DNA of 64,000 nt from Enoplolaimus lenunculus. Its lineage: Eukaryota; Nematoda; Enoplea; Enoplida; Thoracostomopsidae. The DNA lies in the NCBI GenBank assembly GCA_030248215.1, contig JASANG010003057.1:1-64000 (forward strand). The letters run 5' to 3'. Positions 44,660 to 55,870 of the stretch are shown piece after piece. A model generated the notes under the pieces. It was given only the letters and a program-made list of their open reading frames with translations, was not told the origin of the DNA and made no database searches. Made by a program: the position numbers and the translations under genes. Each line of letters starts with the position of its first letter. The stretch's first letter is position 1.

Positions 44660-45550
44660 TCCTTCCCAAAAAATTTTTTAGCCCCATCTATCAAGATGTG
44701 TTGACCGCACGGGTATTTTAAGCAAAGCATAATATAGTCTTGAACTCATCTTGGGAGCACAACAAGCAATCTCGCTCCGCTTTCTCTTCTTAAACCTATT
44801 AACAGCAATGATTGCAGTGTCACACGCTAGACACAACCGTATCGCAAAAGTTTAAAACATAAAAACATGCCCCCTTTTACTGTCGATCAAACTGTGTTTG
44901 CCTTGGGTGTCCGTAAGCCATGACAAAAGCCGTAAGCTGACGAATCACATTTGAGCCAGTAAGCAACGTTTTGATAGACGTCGCACCCCCCAGCAAGACT
45001 AATCGCCCCACTGACGGCAATTTTTGTATAAAAGAGGGGTTAAAAAGGTCGATTATATATACATTTATAAATAATTGTTGATACGTTACTAAAATCGATG
45101 TAGTAAAAGTAGACAGAACAAAAATTATTCGGGGGGGACTAACCCGAATATTGCCCCCTCTTAATAATTAGAAACGACCTGTGTTGTGCCCTTAATTCTC
45201 AAGGGACCTATAAAAATCCGTGTATAGAACGGTTATAGCGGTCAGGCCAGTGTTTGTGGTACGTTAGCAAATATTTAGTGAAACTTTCAGTATACTAAAA
45301 TAACGATTTTGGCTGTGATTTTTTTCGGGGGTCGCAAGAAACTGTTCGACTTCACCGAACAAATATGGGTCTATTTTAGATTTGGGCTTCCCTGGGTTAA
45401 TGACCTTTCACGTGCCATTAGGAAGGGTTCTTGTTTCTAACACATTTTATAGAGCTGAATGCGTTTGATGGTTTTTGTTATGTTTCCTCACACACGTCTC
45501 GAAATGAGTTTATTGTGGTACAAGTTAAGCTTAGGCTTAGGTTTAGGCTT
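44660..45550. other. Intergenic stretch
   Basis: No gene or complete repeat recognised; G-rich tract near 45130 (CGGGGGGGAC) and a (TA) stretch near 45055. Confidence 0.35.
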
Positions 45551-45559
45551 GGTCAACTT

Positions 45560-45819
45560 CGCTTATGCAAACATCAGAAGCAGAACGGTTTTCTGTGGTA
45601 CTTAAAGAGAGTAAGCTTAAGCTTTAGACGATTTTTTTTGCTTGGCTTAGGCTTAGGCGTAGGCTTAGGTTCAGGAATATGCTCATTCTTACGCTTACGC
45701 TTACGCTTAGGCTTAGGCTTAGGCTTAGGATATGCTTATTCTTACGCTTAGGCTTAGGCTTAGGCTTAGGTTTGTGATTTTTTTATAATACTGCTCCGCC
45801 CCTGTTCTTTACATTGGCC
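45560..45819. mobile_element. H1 TTAGGC-bearing MITE
   Basis: Right end CCCCTGTTCTTTACATTGGCC; left end weakly kept. About 17 TTAGGC-type units (TTACGC variants included) on the plus strand. Confidence 0.68.
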
Positions 45820-46502
45820 GTGGACTTGAACAATTTGTATCTATTTTAGGCCTGGAGCTATCGTTAGCTTGTTCAAAATATTTATAGAGCTAAAATGGTT
45901 TTACGGTTCCTGTTATACTGTCCTTCTATTACCGATTTGAAAATTTTCCTGAAAAATTTTTTCCCATAAGACTTAAACTTAGATTTTATGTTCAGGATTA
46001 GGCTTAGGTTTACGCTTTAGGCTTTAACATAGAACTAAATTTTGGTTATGGTTTATACCTCTAAAGCTTTCGAGTAGGATGTGGTTTAAATTTAGGCATA
46101 CGCATTAGATTTCTGAAAGACGTGTTCAAAAGCCACGTATCTGTATTTTTAAAGCTGGAATACCCCACATACGTATTTTAGGCAGCGTTTTAACTGTTAT
46201 ATATTGACTGTTAAACAAAATACAGTATATACATGTATGCAAATTAGAATACGTTCTTAAAAAGTTTTGTGAGGAATATTTTAGGATTGCAAATTTGAAA
46301 CCACGTTGACTAGTGAACACTAAAAGAAAAGCTCATTTCTGAGGGCTGTATACAGCTGATGCTGTAGTGTCGAGCTCTGGTATACAAAACAACCTATGTT
46401 GCTAACATGCAGGTATATATGCATATAACAGAAGATAACGGGATTAGTTAAATTCGAAATTTCTAGACACGCTAAAAGCATTTTGGCCGGGTTCAGAGTA
46501 CT

Positions 46503-46692
46503 CAAGCCTAAGCCTAAGCCTAAGCCTAAGCCTAAGCCTAAGCCTAAGCCTAAGCCTAAGCCTAAGCCTAAACCTAAGCCTAAGCCTAAGCCTAAGCCTA
46601 AGCCTAAGCCTAAGCCTAAGCCTAAGCCTAAGCCTAAACCTAAGCCTAAGCCTAAGCCTAAAGCCTAAACCTAAGCCTAAGCCTAAGCCTAA
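46503..46692 (-). repeat. Interstitial telomere-type array (TTAGGC on minus strand)
   Basis: About 31 units of CCTAAG/GCCTAA with occasional CCTAAA variants. No H1 ends flank it, so it is a free array. G-rich strand points toward the window's left side. Confidence 0.95.
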
Positions 46693-47101
46693 TAATTTTA
46701 AGAGCCCAATAAAAAATTTTTGGTCACAAAAAACTACTTCTATGACGTTATACAGTCCCGAAATAAACATTTTGAGTTCTTCGCCGGTGGTAACAGGTGT
46801 CGAAAATTGAGTCGCGTACCGCAAAACAATTATGATTTGATTGGTTTATGGGTAAATTGATTTCTGGTTTTACGTACCGGTAAACGTGGTAGAGCCCGGA
46901 GAATAATTAATAAACCAAACGCTTCCGTACGATAATATTGGTTTAGAGACACCGATATGAGCCAGGGTGCCACTGCCAAAGCTGACTCTCGGTGTGGTCG
47001 GCATTCCGCTGTGCGTAATTTTTTTCGCAACCAAAAATTTATTTTACAAACTTCGGCGACAAATTTTGCAGCGGATTTTTTTTTGCAGAAATTGTCACAG
47101 A

Positions 47102-47251
47102 CCCGTAGCCAGAGGGGCACCACGGGTGCTGAGCCTCCTGGAAGAATTTTGCCCCCCACCCCAGAAAATTTCGAACCTCGTTTGTATCGAAAACTCTTGT
47201 GTGCCCTCCTGAAATTGTTTTAGCCTCTACACAAAGGTGAGCTATCTACGG
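47102..47251. repeat. R1 element
   Basis: CCCGTAGCCAGAGGGGC at the left and GAGCTATCTACGG at the right. Confidence 0.55.
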
Positions 47252-47275
47252 ACCAGAATATTTGTTTTCGTTCAG

Positions 47276-47600
47276 TTTAGCCCTTTCACACAAACGAATA
47301 TTTGCTATTTTATATAAAATTTAATTTCAAGTCAAGGTTCGAACTGCTGCCTTTCCGGCTGTGGGAAGCGATTACCATCACCACTCAGCTATCGAAATTT
47401 GAAGCTCGAGTCTGAGCAGGCACTCACGTCCTGTGGAGGTTCTGCACTGCGAACACTTGTAATAATTATTAAACGTAGTGCACTTTGCATTTATTGCGTG
47501 TATTTGCAGTTTTGCACAAAGTTGACCAAAGTCTACATACTCTACTCAAACATTTGTTAAGGTTGCTCATAGTATACTCTACATGGAAAAGATACAACAC
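47276..47600 (-). mobile_element. P1 MITE, old copy
   Basis: CCCTTTCACACAAACG near the left and GGTTGCTCATAGTATACTC near the right match P1. The tRNA-like core survives in reverse (ACCACTCAGCTAT, GGTTCGAAC). Terminal TTAA is no longer exact. Confidence 0.65.
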
Positions 47601-47840
47601 TGAAACGACTAAATGACTACGCTTGGAGTCCCACGTTGAAATTCGCAGTGGGATAAGGATACAGTGTTTCAGAAGCCTGATTTTCGAGAAAATTTTTGCG
47701 ATGCGGACTGTTCATTTGTGTAAGAATGTGAGACATGCTTGTCCAAGTGCATATGCAAGATATGCAATGCATACTGTGAAGTATGGTTGCTCGCAACATA
47801 CGGTCGACACATATAGTCGATGAAAAATGCAGATTGTTAG

Positions 47841-48080
47841 CCAGTCAGCGTGGCGCACTGGTACAGTAGTCGGTTAAGAATCCGTAGGCTGAGAGTTGGA
47901 TCCACGCTCCGGAACTCTGTTGCTTAAAGATCCGTATGCTGAGGGTTCGATCCCCACTCCGGAGGCCCGCTTTTCCAGCTGCTTAGTTGAAAGATGGGAA
48001 GTTCCAGTTCCTACCTAGGCTGACAATTTCAATATCACTGCTTGCTCTCTCTTGATGCCAATGTGCTTCAAAATTCAACG
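47841..48080 (+). repeat. tRNA-derived SINE-like repeat
   Basis: GTGGCGCACTGGTACAGTAG is a good A box and GGGTTCGATCCCC a good B box. The anticodon-arm region (GGTTAAGAATCCG, then TAGGCTGAGAGTTGGATCC) appears twice, the second time as TTAAAGATCCG, so the 3' half of the tRNA part is duplicated. It resembles a leucine-type tRNA (TTAAG), but cannot fold as one gene. Confidence 0.5.
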
Positions 48081-48170
48081 CGAATTAAAAAACTATTTTT
48101 GACCAAATTACAGTCAAAGTTATAGGAAATAGTAAACTATGCCTAACACTGTGTCTCGTCTCTACATCTG

Positions 48171-48327
48171 CTTAGCCAGTCCACCTTGTTAGAGGCGAAA
48201 AACTTTTCGAGGGAAGCCTACAAGGATTTTCAACGACTTACAAGCAAGGTTGACATTTTTTTCATTGGGACCACAATTTTTCCAGGGTAACCTGAGCCCG
48301 CTGCCCCCCCCCATTGGCTACGGGCTC
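48171..48327. repeat. R1 element, reversed
   Basis: CTTACAAGCAAGGTTGAC and ATTGGCTACGGGC mark the reversed middle and right end. Confidence 0.5.
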
Positions 48328-48401
48328 GCGTCCCTGGCGCCGTCCATGCAAACGGTCTGCTTCTAATCATGCATAACCAGTTTAAATTGGTTAAATATAA
48401 C

Positions 48402-48584
48402 GGCCAATGTTACTTTAAGGGGCGTAACAGTAGATGAAGTGTATTCTTAAACCTAAGCCTAAGCTTTGCAAAAATGATTTTCTAAGCATTAACCTAAGCC
48501 TAAGCAAAAAATGTAGTCTAGAATCTAAACCTACTCTTTTCTGGACCCACAGGTAACCTGGACGCCCCTTAAAGTAACATGGCC
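48402..48584. mobile_element. H1 MITE, TTACTTTAAG subtype, perfect 8-bp duplication
   Basis: AATATAAC at 48394-48401 and 48585-48592. Ends GGCCAATGTTACTTTAAGGG and CCCCTTAAAGTAACATGGCC are nearly perfect inverted repeats. Two CCTA-type clusters inside. Confidence 0.93.
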
Positions 48585-48778
48585 AATATAACAATAAATG
48601 CAACGAAATGTGGGTACTTAACTCATAGCTGCATTTCCCAATGGTTCTACAAACTCCAAGGTACCAGCAGCAAAGAATACTGTATACCTTGTGCCTTTAA
48701 GGTCTATTGTTTTATGATACTAGAAAGCTTAACAGAGGCTTACCAGCAAATCGGTAATCTGACGGGTACCGCAATGCT

Positions 48779-48984
48779 GGCCAATGTAAAGAACAGGGAC
48801 GGAACTGTATTATAAGCATATCCCTAAGCCTAAGCCTAAGCCAAGCCTAAGCGTAAGAATGAACATATCCCTAAGCCTAAGCCTAAACCTAAGCCTAAGC
48901 CAAGCAAAAAAATTAGTCTAAAGCTTAAGCTTACTCTTTTCTAGTCCCAGAGAAAACGTTCCACCCCTGATCTTTACATGGGCC
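48779..48984. mobile_element. H1 TTAGGC-bearing MITE, 8-bp duplication
   Basis: GCAATGCT before and GTAATGCT after (7 of 8). Ends GGCCAATGTAAAGAACAGGG and CCCTGATCTTTACATGGGCC. About ten CCTAAG units. Confidence 0.88.
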
Positions 48985-49258
48985 GTAATGCTTACAAAAC
49001 GGCTGATATACTGGTTCAAATGTAGGCAAGCCATTGAGTTCTCAATCAGACAGTAACTTGACATTAGATATTAATAATGATAGATGATACCGTAGGCCCC
49101 TGCTCGATTTTAGCCTGGTATGCCTCGAAATCGTGTTTGACTATTGTTATTTTTTCCAATATTCACTAAACCGTAGTTAATTTTTTAGAAATTACGCTTT
49201 AGCTTGCGGCAGAGGTAGTACATTTTACAAACACCAAATCAACAGCAACCATCTTGGG

Positions 49259-49414
49259 CCCGTAGCTAAGGAATGGCCAAGGGGGCTAAGCCACCCTGGT
49301 AAAATGTTGGCATTCCTAGCAAATTTTTTAACCTTGCTTGTAAGTCATTGAAAACCCTTGTATGTCTCTCCTAAAAATATTTAGCCAACGCCTAGTAAGG
49401 TGAGCTAGCTACGG
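49259..49414. repeat. R1 element
   Basis: CCCGTAGCTAAGG and AGCTAGCTACGG ends; AACCTTGCTTGTAAGTCATT in the middle. Confidence 0.6.
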
Positions 49415-49487
49415 TCCTGAACCATCAGGAGTTTTGCAAATTTTACAGTTTTTAAAGCTTGTGTACATGGGCGCCAATGTGTTCTCA

Positions 49488-49714
49488 AAAGTAGGAGGGG
49501 GTTAAATTCACTAATTTAGACATGTTCACACATTCCGAGATGCGATGAAAATGTTATTAAACGCAAAAATTGTAAGGTAAGGGGACCTTATCATTTTATC
49601 ACCAAAAAATTTTCAGAGGGCAAAAAATTGTAAGGTAGGGGACCTTACCATTTTATCACAAAAAATTGTGCTGGGGCGTACGCCCTTCGCCCCCATTCCT
49701 TTAAATCCGCTAGT
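49488..49714. repeat. G1 repeat
   Basis: ATTGTAAGGTAAGGGGACC and ATTGTAAGGTAGGGGACC in tandem, then GGGGCGTACGCCC. Confidence 0.6.
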
Positions 49715-49756
49715 GCCTCCAATAATATTCGACATAATGTCGGCGTACAATTTCCT

Positions 49757-49936
49757 GTCAATGTATAGAACACGGCCGTAACAGTAGTATAAGCAGTATA
49801 TTCCTAAGCATTAGCTTAAGTAAAAAAATTAGTCTAAAGGTTCAGCTTAAGCTTAAGTAAAAAATTAGTTTAAAGGATCAGCTTCGTCTATTGTAGTCCC
49901 GCAGAAAAACATACCGACCATGATTTTTACATGGAC
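49757..49936. mobile_element. H1 MITE with few TTAGGC units
   Basis: CAATGTATAGAACACGGCCG at the left, CCATGATTTTTACATGG at the right; the AAAAAATTAGTCTAAAGG block is duplicated. Confidence 0.6.
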
Positions 49937-50318
49937 TCATTTACCTAAGTCATGAATGATGCAGTGTTTTTATCAAACTGTCATTGAAAGCCTTTTATAA
50001 ATTTTAATGCTGACTTCGAATCAACATTGAACCAAACGTAACCTTCATGTTCTGGTTAAACCGTGACGTCACGCAAGCGGATTCATGATTTCTCGGTGGG
50101 GGTATCCGAGGTTAACCGTGCACCCCCCTGACGGCCGCGTTTCGAAAACGACAATTTCAACAGGAATTGTGTTTGATCCAAAGTCAGAAACTGACCTAAA
50201 ATTTTAATGGAATGCCCGGACCCGGATGTAACTTTAGTTGGCGTAGATTCGCTTTTAAGCTGGCTTATTAAGTGTCTTTATCACCGGATGCCGCAATATT
50301 TACCAACCATGTATCTGG

Positions 50319-50532
50319 GCCCATATTCTCAAATGCATATAGCACCTATCACCAGTTAGTAATAAGTTTTCAAACCAACAAACTGCTGCAATTTCAGATT
50401 TCAAAATTTGTACACAAGTAGAGTCAATACAACAAAATAAGCCTGCTCAATTTCAAACCTCTCCATTCCCTGGTTCGAAAGTTATAAAACCTATCGCCAA
50501 CTGGTTATAGGTGAAACACACATTGGAGACTA
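50319..50532. mobile_element. C1 element
   Basis: CCCATATTCTCAAATGCATA, AGCACCTATCACCAG and AAAACCTATCGCCAACTGG; ends are recognisable, the centre diverged. Confidence 0.55.
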
Positions 50533-50795
50533 TTCGCTCTGCTTTATAACCACATCACAGTTTCCGCAATATTGATTCTGCAAAAACTACAATTCCGGTT
50601 CCGGATAAGCTTTTTTACCGGGTCATTTCCTGTTATGCAGCCAATTTTCTAAACAATACCCGCGTTCGCTCGTACTGAAGTAGGCGGAAACCTATTAAAT
50701 ATAAACTAATAAAGCATAAATAATTCACAATATCAACATAAAACAGTAATTGTAATTATACGAATACAGTTTGCTGATTTGAATAATTAAATAAA

Positions 50796-51089
50796 ATGCC
50801 TCCGAAGGTTTATAACGGCTACTTTGTCTTTGTGTATTCGATTGTTACTCTGCTCAAAGATGGCACCGGGGCACAGAACGAAAATTTAAAAAAGGGGGTC
50901 GACGATTCACCCCCTTTGATTCAACCGTGTTTTTTTTTGGTATTTTTGACACTTTTTTTAAAATCATTATTAATCATCAAATTGTATTTTAAGTTTCACC
51001 TGTGTCACAGGCCGATTTTGACCCGTCACATCTTTACCCCCCGGAAACGTCGTTCGCCTATAAAGCCAATCGTTCATCCTTTGCATTGA
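50796..51089 (+). CDS. Possible first exon
   Basis: ATG 50796 opens MPPKVYNGYFVFVYSIVTLL, then KDGTGAQNENLKKG. The start faintly recalls HMG-box proteins of the maelstrom type, but later residues do not. The stretch before it is AT-rich and free of repeats. Weak. Confidence 0.15.
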   Translation: MPPKVYNGYFVFVYSIVTLLKDGTGAQNENLKKGVDDSPPLIQPCFFLVFLTLFLKSLLIIKLYFKFHLCHRPILTRHIFTPRKRRSPIKPIVHPLH

Positions 51090-51276
51090 CCCAGTGTAAG
51101 TTCGGTCTTGGATTCGCTTTTGAGTCCCTGTTCCGCCTTTCGTAACCGATTGGCAGTATTTTAGTAATTCTACAGCTGGGTATAGTCTATTGAACGACCA
51201 ACACTGTTTGATATTATTCGTCCTTGCCAGAATCGCTGGTCTTTATATTTATGCATTCAGCTTTAATATGTGCACA

Positions 51277-51532
51277 CACTGTAAATTCCGATGAGTCGAT
51301 TAGTCAACTCAGAACGAGAATATGATTATTTCTGGCGATTTCTGAATCAATAACAGTGAACGTGAACTCACTCTGAGTAGATTTAATTACGGCTGAGTTG
51401 ATTAGTTAATTCAGAATGAGTTCAGTCAATTCAAAATTGTGAGTTCTGAAAGACACTATATTCAGAGTTCAGGCTTGTGAGTGGATTCAATTCGTTCTGA
51501 GTTAAAATCCACTGACACTGAAATTTACAGTG
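51277..51532. mobile_element. T1 MITE
   Basis: CACTGTAAATTCCGATGAG to GAAATTTACAGTG. Confidence 0.72.
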
Positions 51533-51603
51533 CGTTCAGTTTCGCTGAAATAAAGATTTTAGCAAAATTATTAGTCTTTGATCGTACACAGGTGTTGAAT
51601 CGG

Positions 51604-51756
51604 GCCCGTAGTCAGAGTGGAGCCAAGGACGCTCAGCCGTCCATGATTTTGCCCCGCCCCTAGAAAATAGGCAACCTTGCTTATAAGTCATCGAAAATCC
51701 TTGTATACCCCTCCAAAAAAGGTTTAGGCCTCCCAGCAAGGTCATCTGGCTACAGG
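51604..51756. repeat. R1 element
   Basis: CCCGTAGTCAGAG to CATCTGGCTACAGG, with AACCTTGCTTATAAGTCATC inside. Confidence 0.6.
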
Positions 51757-52084
51757 TTTGTATTGAATATGGTAACAGAAAGTGTTTCTCCTGGTCTGAA
51801 GGATTTCAACTACAAATCACCAATGTTACTTTCTGGTTCACTTTATGTTACCAGTAGTAATTTGGCCAATCATAACATTAATAGTTACATTACGGTATTC
51901 TGGTTTTCAATCATTTCAACAATAGCCAATCGTATTCAGCGATCCGAGTTTTAATGCTTTTTATTCGTTAAGTTGTCCTATCGAAGATTCATTCAATTAT
52001 GACAAGTAACTGTTGCTAATTTTTGACACAAATCAGGCAATTTGTCTTACTTTTCAGGTATTAATATTATCAAGAGTGGATACT

Positions 52085-52395
52085 CGCTATTATTAATAAG
52101 TGTGCAACTGGATACATTCTGTGTAGAAATGAATGTACCCGGCACGCGTTGCGTTTTTGCCCAACCCCCTCTTTGTATAAAGGGGAGGGTACATTTGGTG
52201 CAAACCATGGTACATTATGCATGCGGTATCAAGCATGCTCCCGTTATAGTTTAATTTAGGGGAATTCATGTGATAGCGACCCCCCTGAAAACAAGGGAGG
52301 AGGTCGACCATAACCGTTACACCCGGTGGTACATTTTGTACCATACGAAACGCCAACAGTTGCACACTCCTGTATCATGCACTCTTGATTTTATA
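52085..52395. repeat. W1 inverted-repeat element
   Basis: GTACCCGGCACGCGTTGCG, GGTACATTTTGTACC and CATGCACTCTTGATTTTAT repeat the modules at 4190-4870. Confidence 0.5.
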
Positions 52396-52487
52396 AATTA
52401 CAATTTTGAGAAATATTGTTTCAAACAAATATACGACAATTCGTCGACCGATAACTTCTCGCTCAACAGTGTTGTAAAACCTATAAA

Positions 52488-53350
52488 TTAACCCTTTCTC
52501 ACATGAATATTTTCTATTTCCCGTGAGACCTACTTTTATGCTAGGATTCGAACTCCAGTGACTGGAATGGGAGGCGTATACCATCACCACTCAGCTATAG
52601 GAGCTTGACGCTCGAGCCCGAGGGGGCTCTCACGTCTTGTGGTGATTTAGTACTATGTATACGTTTTGCAATTGTTAAACACGGTGCGATATATACTATT
52701 TAACGTATATACACTGCGCTCAGTTGCCTACAGGCAACTCAATGTGACAAGGGGTTATAGATAGTAAACTGAAAATTTTTCGCTTAACCCTTTCTCACAT
52801 GAATATTTTCTATTTCCCGTCAGACCTACTTTTATGCTAGGATTCGAACTCCAGTGACTGGAGTGGGAGGCGTATACCATCACCACTCAGCTATAGGAGC
52901 TTGACGCTCGAGCCCGAGGGGGCTCTCACGTCTTGTGGTGATTTAGTACTATGTATACGTTTTGCAATTGTTAAACACGGTGCGATATATACTATTTAAC
53001 GTATATACACTGCGCTCAGTTGCCTACAGGCAACTCAATGTGACAAGGGGTTATAGATAGTAAACTGAAAATTTTTCGCTTAACCCTTTCTCACATGAAT
53101 ATTTTCTATTTCCCGTGAGACCTACTTTTATGCTAGGATTCGAACTCCAGTGACTGGAGTGGGAGGCGTATACCATCACCACTCAGCTATAGGAGCTTGA
53201 CGCTCGAGCCCGAGGGGGCTCTCACGTCTTGTGGTGATTTAGTACTATGTATACGTGTTGCAATTGTTAAACACGGTGCGATATATACTATTTAACGTAT
53301 ATACACTGCGCTCAGTTGCCTATAGGCAACTCAATGTGAGAAGGGGTTAA
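52488..53350 (-). mobile_element. Three P1 MITEs in tandem, 296-bp period
   Basis: TTAACCCTTTCTCACATG starts at 52488, 52784 and 53080. Units one and two end AAGGGGTTAT and are joined to the next by a 26-bp spacer; unit three ends AAGGGGTTAA at 53350. The copies differ at only a few bases, so the amplification is recent. Each core, read on the minus strand, has a perfect A box (TAGCTGAGTGG) and a B box (GTTCGAATCC). Confidence 0.93.
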
Positions 53351-53739
53351 TATTAGCAAAATCCAATAAAGTATAACGTTAAGCCTAAGCCCACGTCTAA
53401 AGCATAATGATGGGTGACGAATTGTCGAGTCGATGATATTTTGGATTACAAGTTGTCGGTCGACGAATTGTCGTGATACCGTTTTAAACGTAAACATCAT
53501 TTCAATGTGAGTATTAGTGCAAACATGGCATAGTTTTTGAAGTATAAAAGACATTAATTTTATAACCAACGACTGAATGGCAAAACGTAGTCGAGGGGTA
53601 TAGTTGAATGAGCGTAGCTAACATGATGGAAAGGATGGGATACGATCCTTAAAATTTTGAAATGGGGATGTTTTGGGTTTTACACTGAAACCGTAACTGT
53701 AAACATTGTAACTAGGGGGGTTGACATCTCAATACTCAC

Positions 53740-53915
53740 CACACTGGATACGCCCGGATTTCCGTGATTTTTCAATTTTTGCCAGGTAATAACACAAGAA
53801 ATCTATTTTCGAAATGGTTACCAAATGGTATTGTTCATAATCCTGGCAATGCAGCTGTGTGCCGACGGAAATGCCCCAAAACCACTGATTTGGGGCCCGA
53901 CCCTTTGGGGGCACA
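53740..53915 (-). CDS. Possible internal exon
   Basis: An open minus frame ends at TGTG|gtgagt (53740) and reads PNQWFWGISVGTQLHCQDYE, QYHLVTISKIDFLCYYLAKI, then a basic end. The VGTQLHCQD...YHLVTISKID pattern is faintly like a Tudor/chromo-barrel strand pair. The upstream boundary is uncertain and no other exon was found. Confidence 0.22.
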
Positions 53916-54163
53916 CCATCTTTGGCAACGACAATTGTTTTCGCATGCCACGAAGTTAACAGTTATGAAGCAAGGCGAGCTGTGTGGCGTAGTGGTGAAA
54001 CATTTTAAAAGCTGAGAGTTCTGAACTTGTCTTCTTATTCAACGTCTTAATATTCAAAAATATTGACAAATTGCGTCAAAATTTAGCAAACCTTTTTGGA
54101 TTCGTCATTTAATGACGTCATATTTGACGTTTGTTTGGCCACAAAACACATTGTGAACGGCAC

Positions 54164-54315
54164 ATGTACAGATCAGGGACGGAACGTTTTCCTGTGGGAG
54201 CTGAAACGAGTAAAGCTTAAACTTTAGACTAGTTTTTGTCTTAGGCTTTAGGCTTACTCTTAGGCTTAGGAATATGCTTATAATACTGTTCCGCCCCTGT
54301 TCTGCACATGCGTCT
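54164..54315. mobile_element. H1 TTAGGC-bearing MITE
   Basis: CACATGTACAGATCAGGGAC to CCCCTGTTCTGCACATG; four TTAGGC-type units. Confidence 0.7.
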
Positions 54316-54525
54316 TGTGAACTATGCCATTTGCATACCCGACTCAGGCAAACTAACAGCTTGAGGGTAAAAGGTTATTTTAAAATTATGTGAGGAACCC
54401 CTGCATGTATGAGCCTTCACATTTGGGGCCAATAGAGTGCCCTATGAACAGCGCCGTCTGCCCGGCTGTTTAAGTTGTTACATATTACCATTTAGGCCCA
54501 CGTGTAACAATAGAAGCCTGCCAAC

Positions 54526-54893
54526 CAGGGTACAACCGGAGATCTGCCTCCGGTTTGGCAACCGGCAGAAAATAGACCTCCGGCTCCGGCTCCGGTCGAA
54601 TGGTTGTCGGAGGTTCCGGCAATTTCGGTAGTAAAATTTTGCATAATTTTCGTAAATTTATCTGTTTAGCGGGTTTCGATTGACTTTTGTCACAATTTTT
54701 ATGAAACAATTGCCGAAATTTAGCAGAAAATTAGCGTGAAACCGAACAACTTAGCAACATTTTGCAGATATTGGCTAAAATTAACTAATTAACCATCATT
54801 TTTACTACTTAATTTCGCCTCAGCTCCGGCTCCAGCTCCGGCAAGTTTCGTTGACCTCCGGCTCCGATATGTTTCACCTCCGGTTGCACGCTG
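54526..54893. mobile_element. H2 hAT-type MITE with 8-bp duplication
   Basis: CAGGGTACAACCGGAGATC to CACCTCCGGTTGCACGCTG, flanked by CTGCCAAC (54518-54525) and CTGCCGAC (54894-54901). Reverse orientation to 24317. Confidence 0.88.
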
Positions 54894-55469
54894 CTGCCGA
54901 CTAAGCCTAATCCTAAAACTAAGTTTAAGGCCTAAACGTAATACTACACCTAAGCCTACCTGTTAGCAAGCCATCCAGTCCCAGAGGCACCCAGAGGGCA
55001 GACCCTGTATCAAGCATCATTGTTTCCCTGTATCCTTTTAATAATGTTAATTTCAGATTTTCCTACAGTACAAACCGCAGCAGAAATATAGCTTAAAAAC
55101 GGCTAACTTTATTCGTAATAAATAATGCATATATATAAACCTTAAAGTTTAAATATAATATTTGTCGCTTTGCAAATGTTACATTTTTAAGCTTAAAATC
55201 AGCGAATTCCGCGTTGTTTTAGTGCAGAAAATTGCAATAATGCAATTTTGACTGCAGTATTAATATTGCAAGTTGCGTTCAGTCTGGTGCAATCAGGACG
55301 ATTTTGACAATCGGAAATATGTTCAAAATATGCTTGATTTTGTGTTTTAAATTGTTTTGATATATCAAATTTAAGCGTAGCCAATCAACAAACGGTGACA
55401 AATAAATGTTGTTTGAACGCTGATATGCCGGAGACTGTAATTATAACGAACAGCAACCTTTATTTCAAC

Positions 55470-55640
55470 CAAACCAACATACAAACAAACTAACCAAACA
55501 AACAAACAAGCGAAGAAGAGCAAACAACAGCAACAGCAGCCACAACAGCAACGCCAACAACAAAAACATCAACAACAACAGCAAACAACAACAGCAGCAA
55601 CAACAACGCCCACAACTACAACAACAACTACAACAACAAC

Positions 55641-55671
<31 letters not shown>

Positions 55672-55870
55672 ACAACAACAACAACAACAACAACATCATC
55701 ATCATCATCATCATCATCATCAACAACAACAACAACCAAATAAAGAAAACAACAAACAAATTAATGAACAAACAATCCAACAAACAAACAAACAAACACA
55801 CGAACAAACAATCCAACAAACAAGCAACCAAAGAGAAAAGTAAACAATCAAACAACAAACAACGAAACCA
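55470..55870. repeat. Compound microsatellite (CAA, CAT, CAAA)
   Basis: Mixed (CAAA)n, (CAA)n and two (CAT)n blocks around 55638-55725. The long minus frame through it (runs of M and L) is a composition effect. Confidence 0.95.

Noticed and set aside
46483-46668. KPKPKP... and LRLRLR... frames
   Set aside because: Translations of the TTAGGC array; the same holds for the GLGLGL frame at 60284-60637 and others through H1 elements.
48585-48778. Cysteine-containing frame between two H1 elements
   Set aside because: 64 codons without any family resemblance; bounded on both sides by transposons.
52560-52640. Functional tRNA genes in the P1 cores
   Set aside because: A and B boxes are present, but acceptor and anticodon stems do not pair well and the unit is always inside the MITE.
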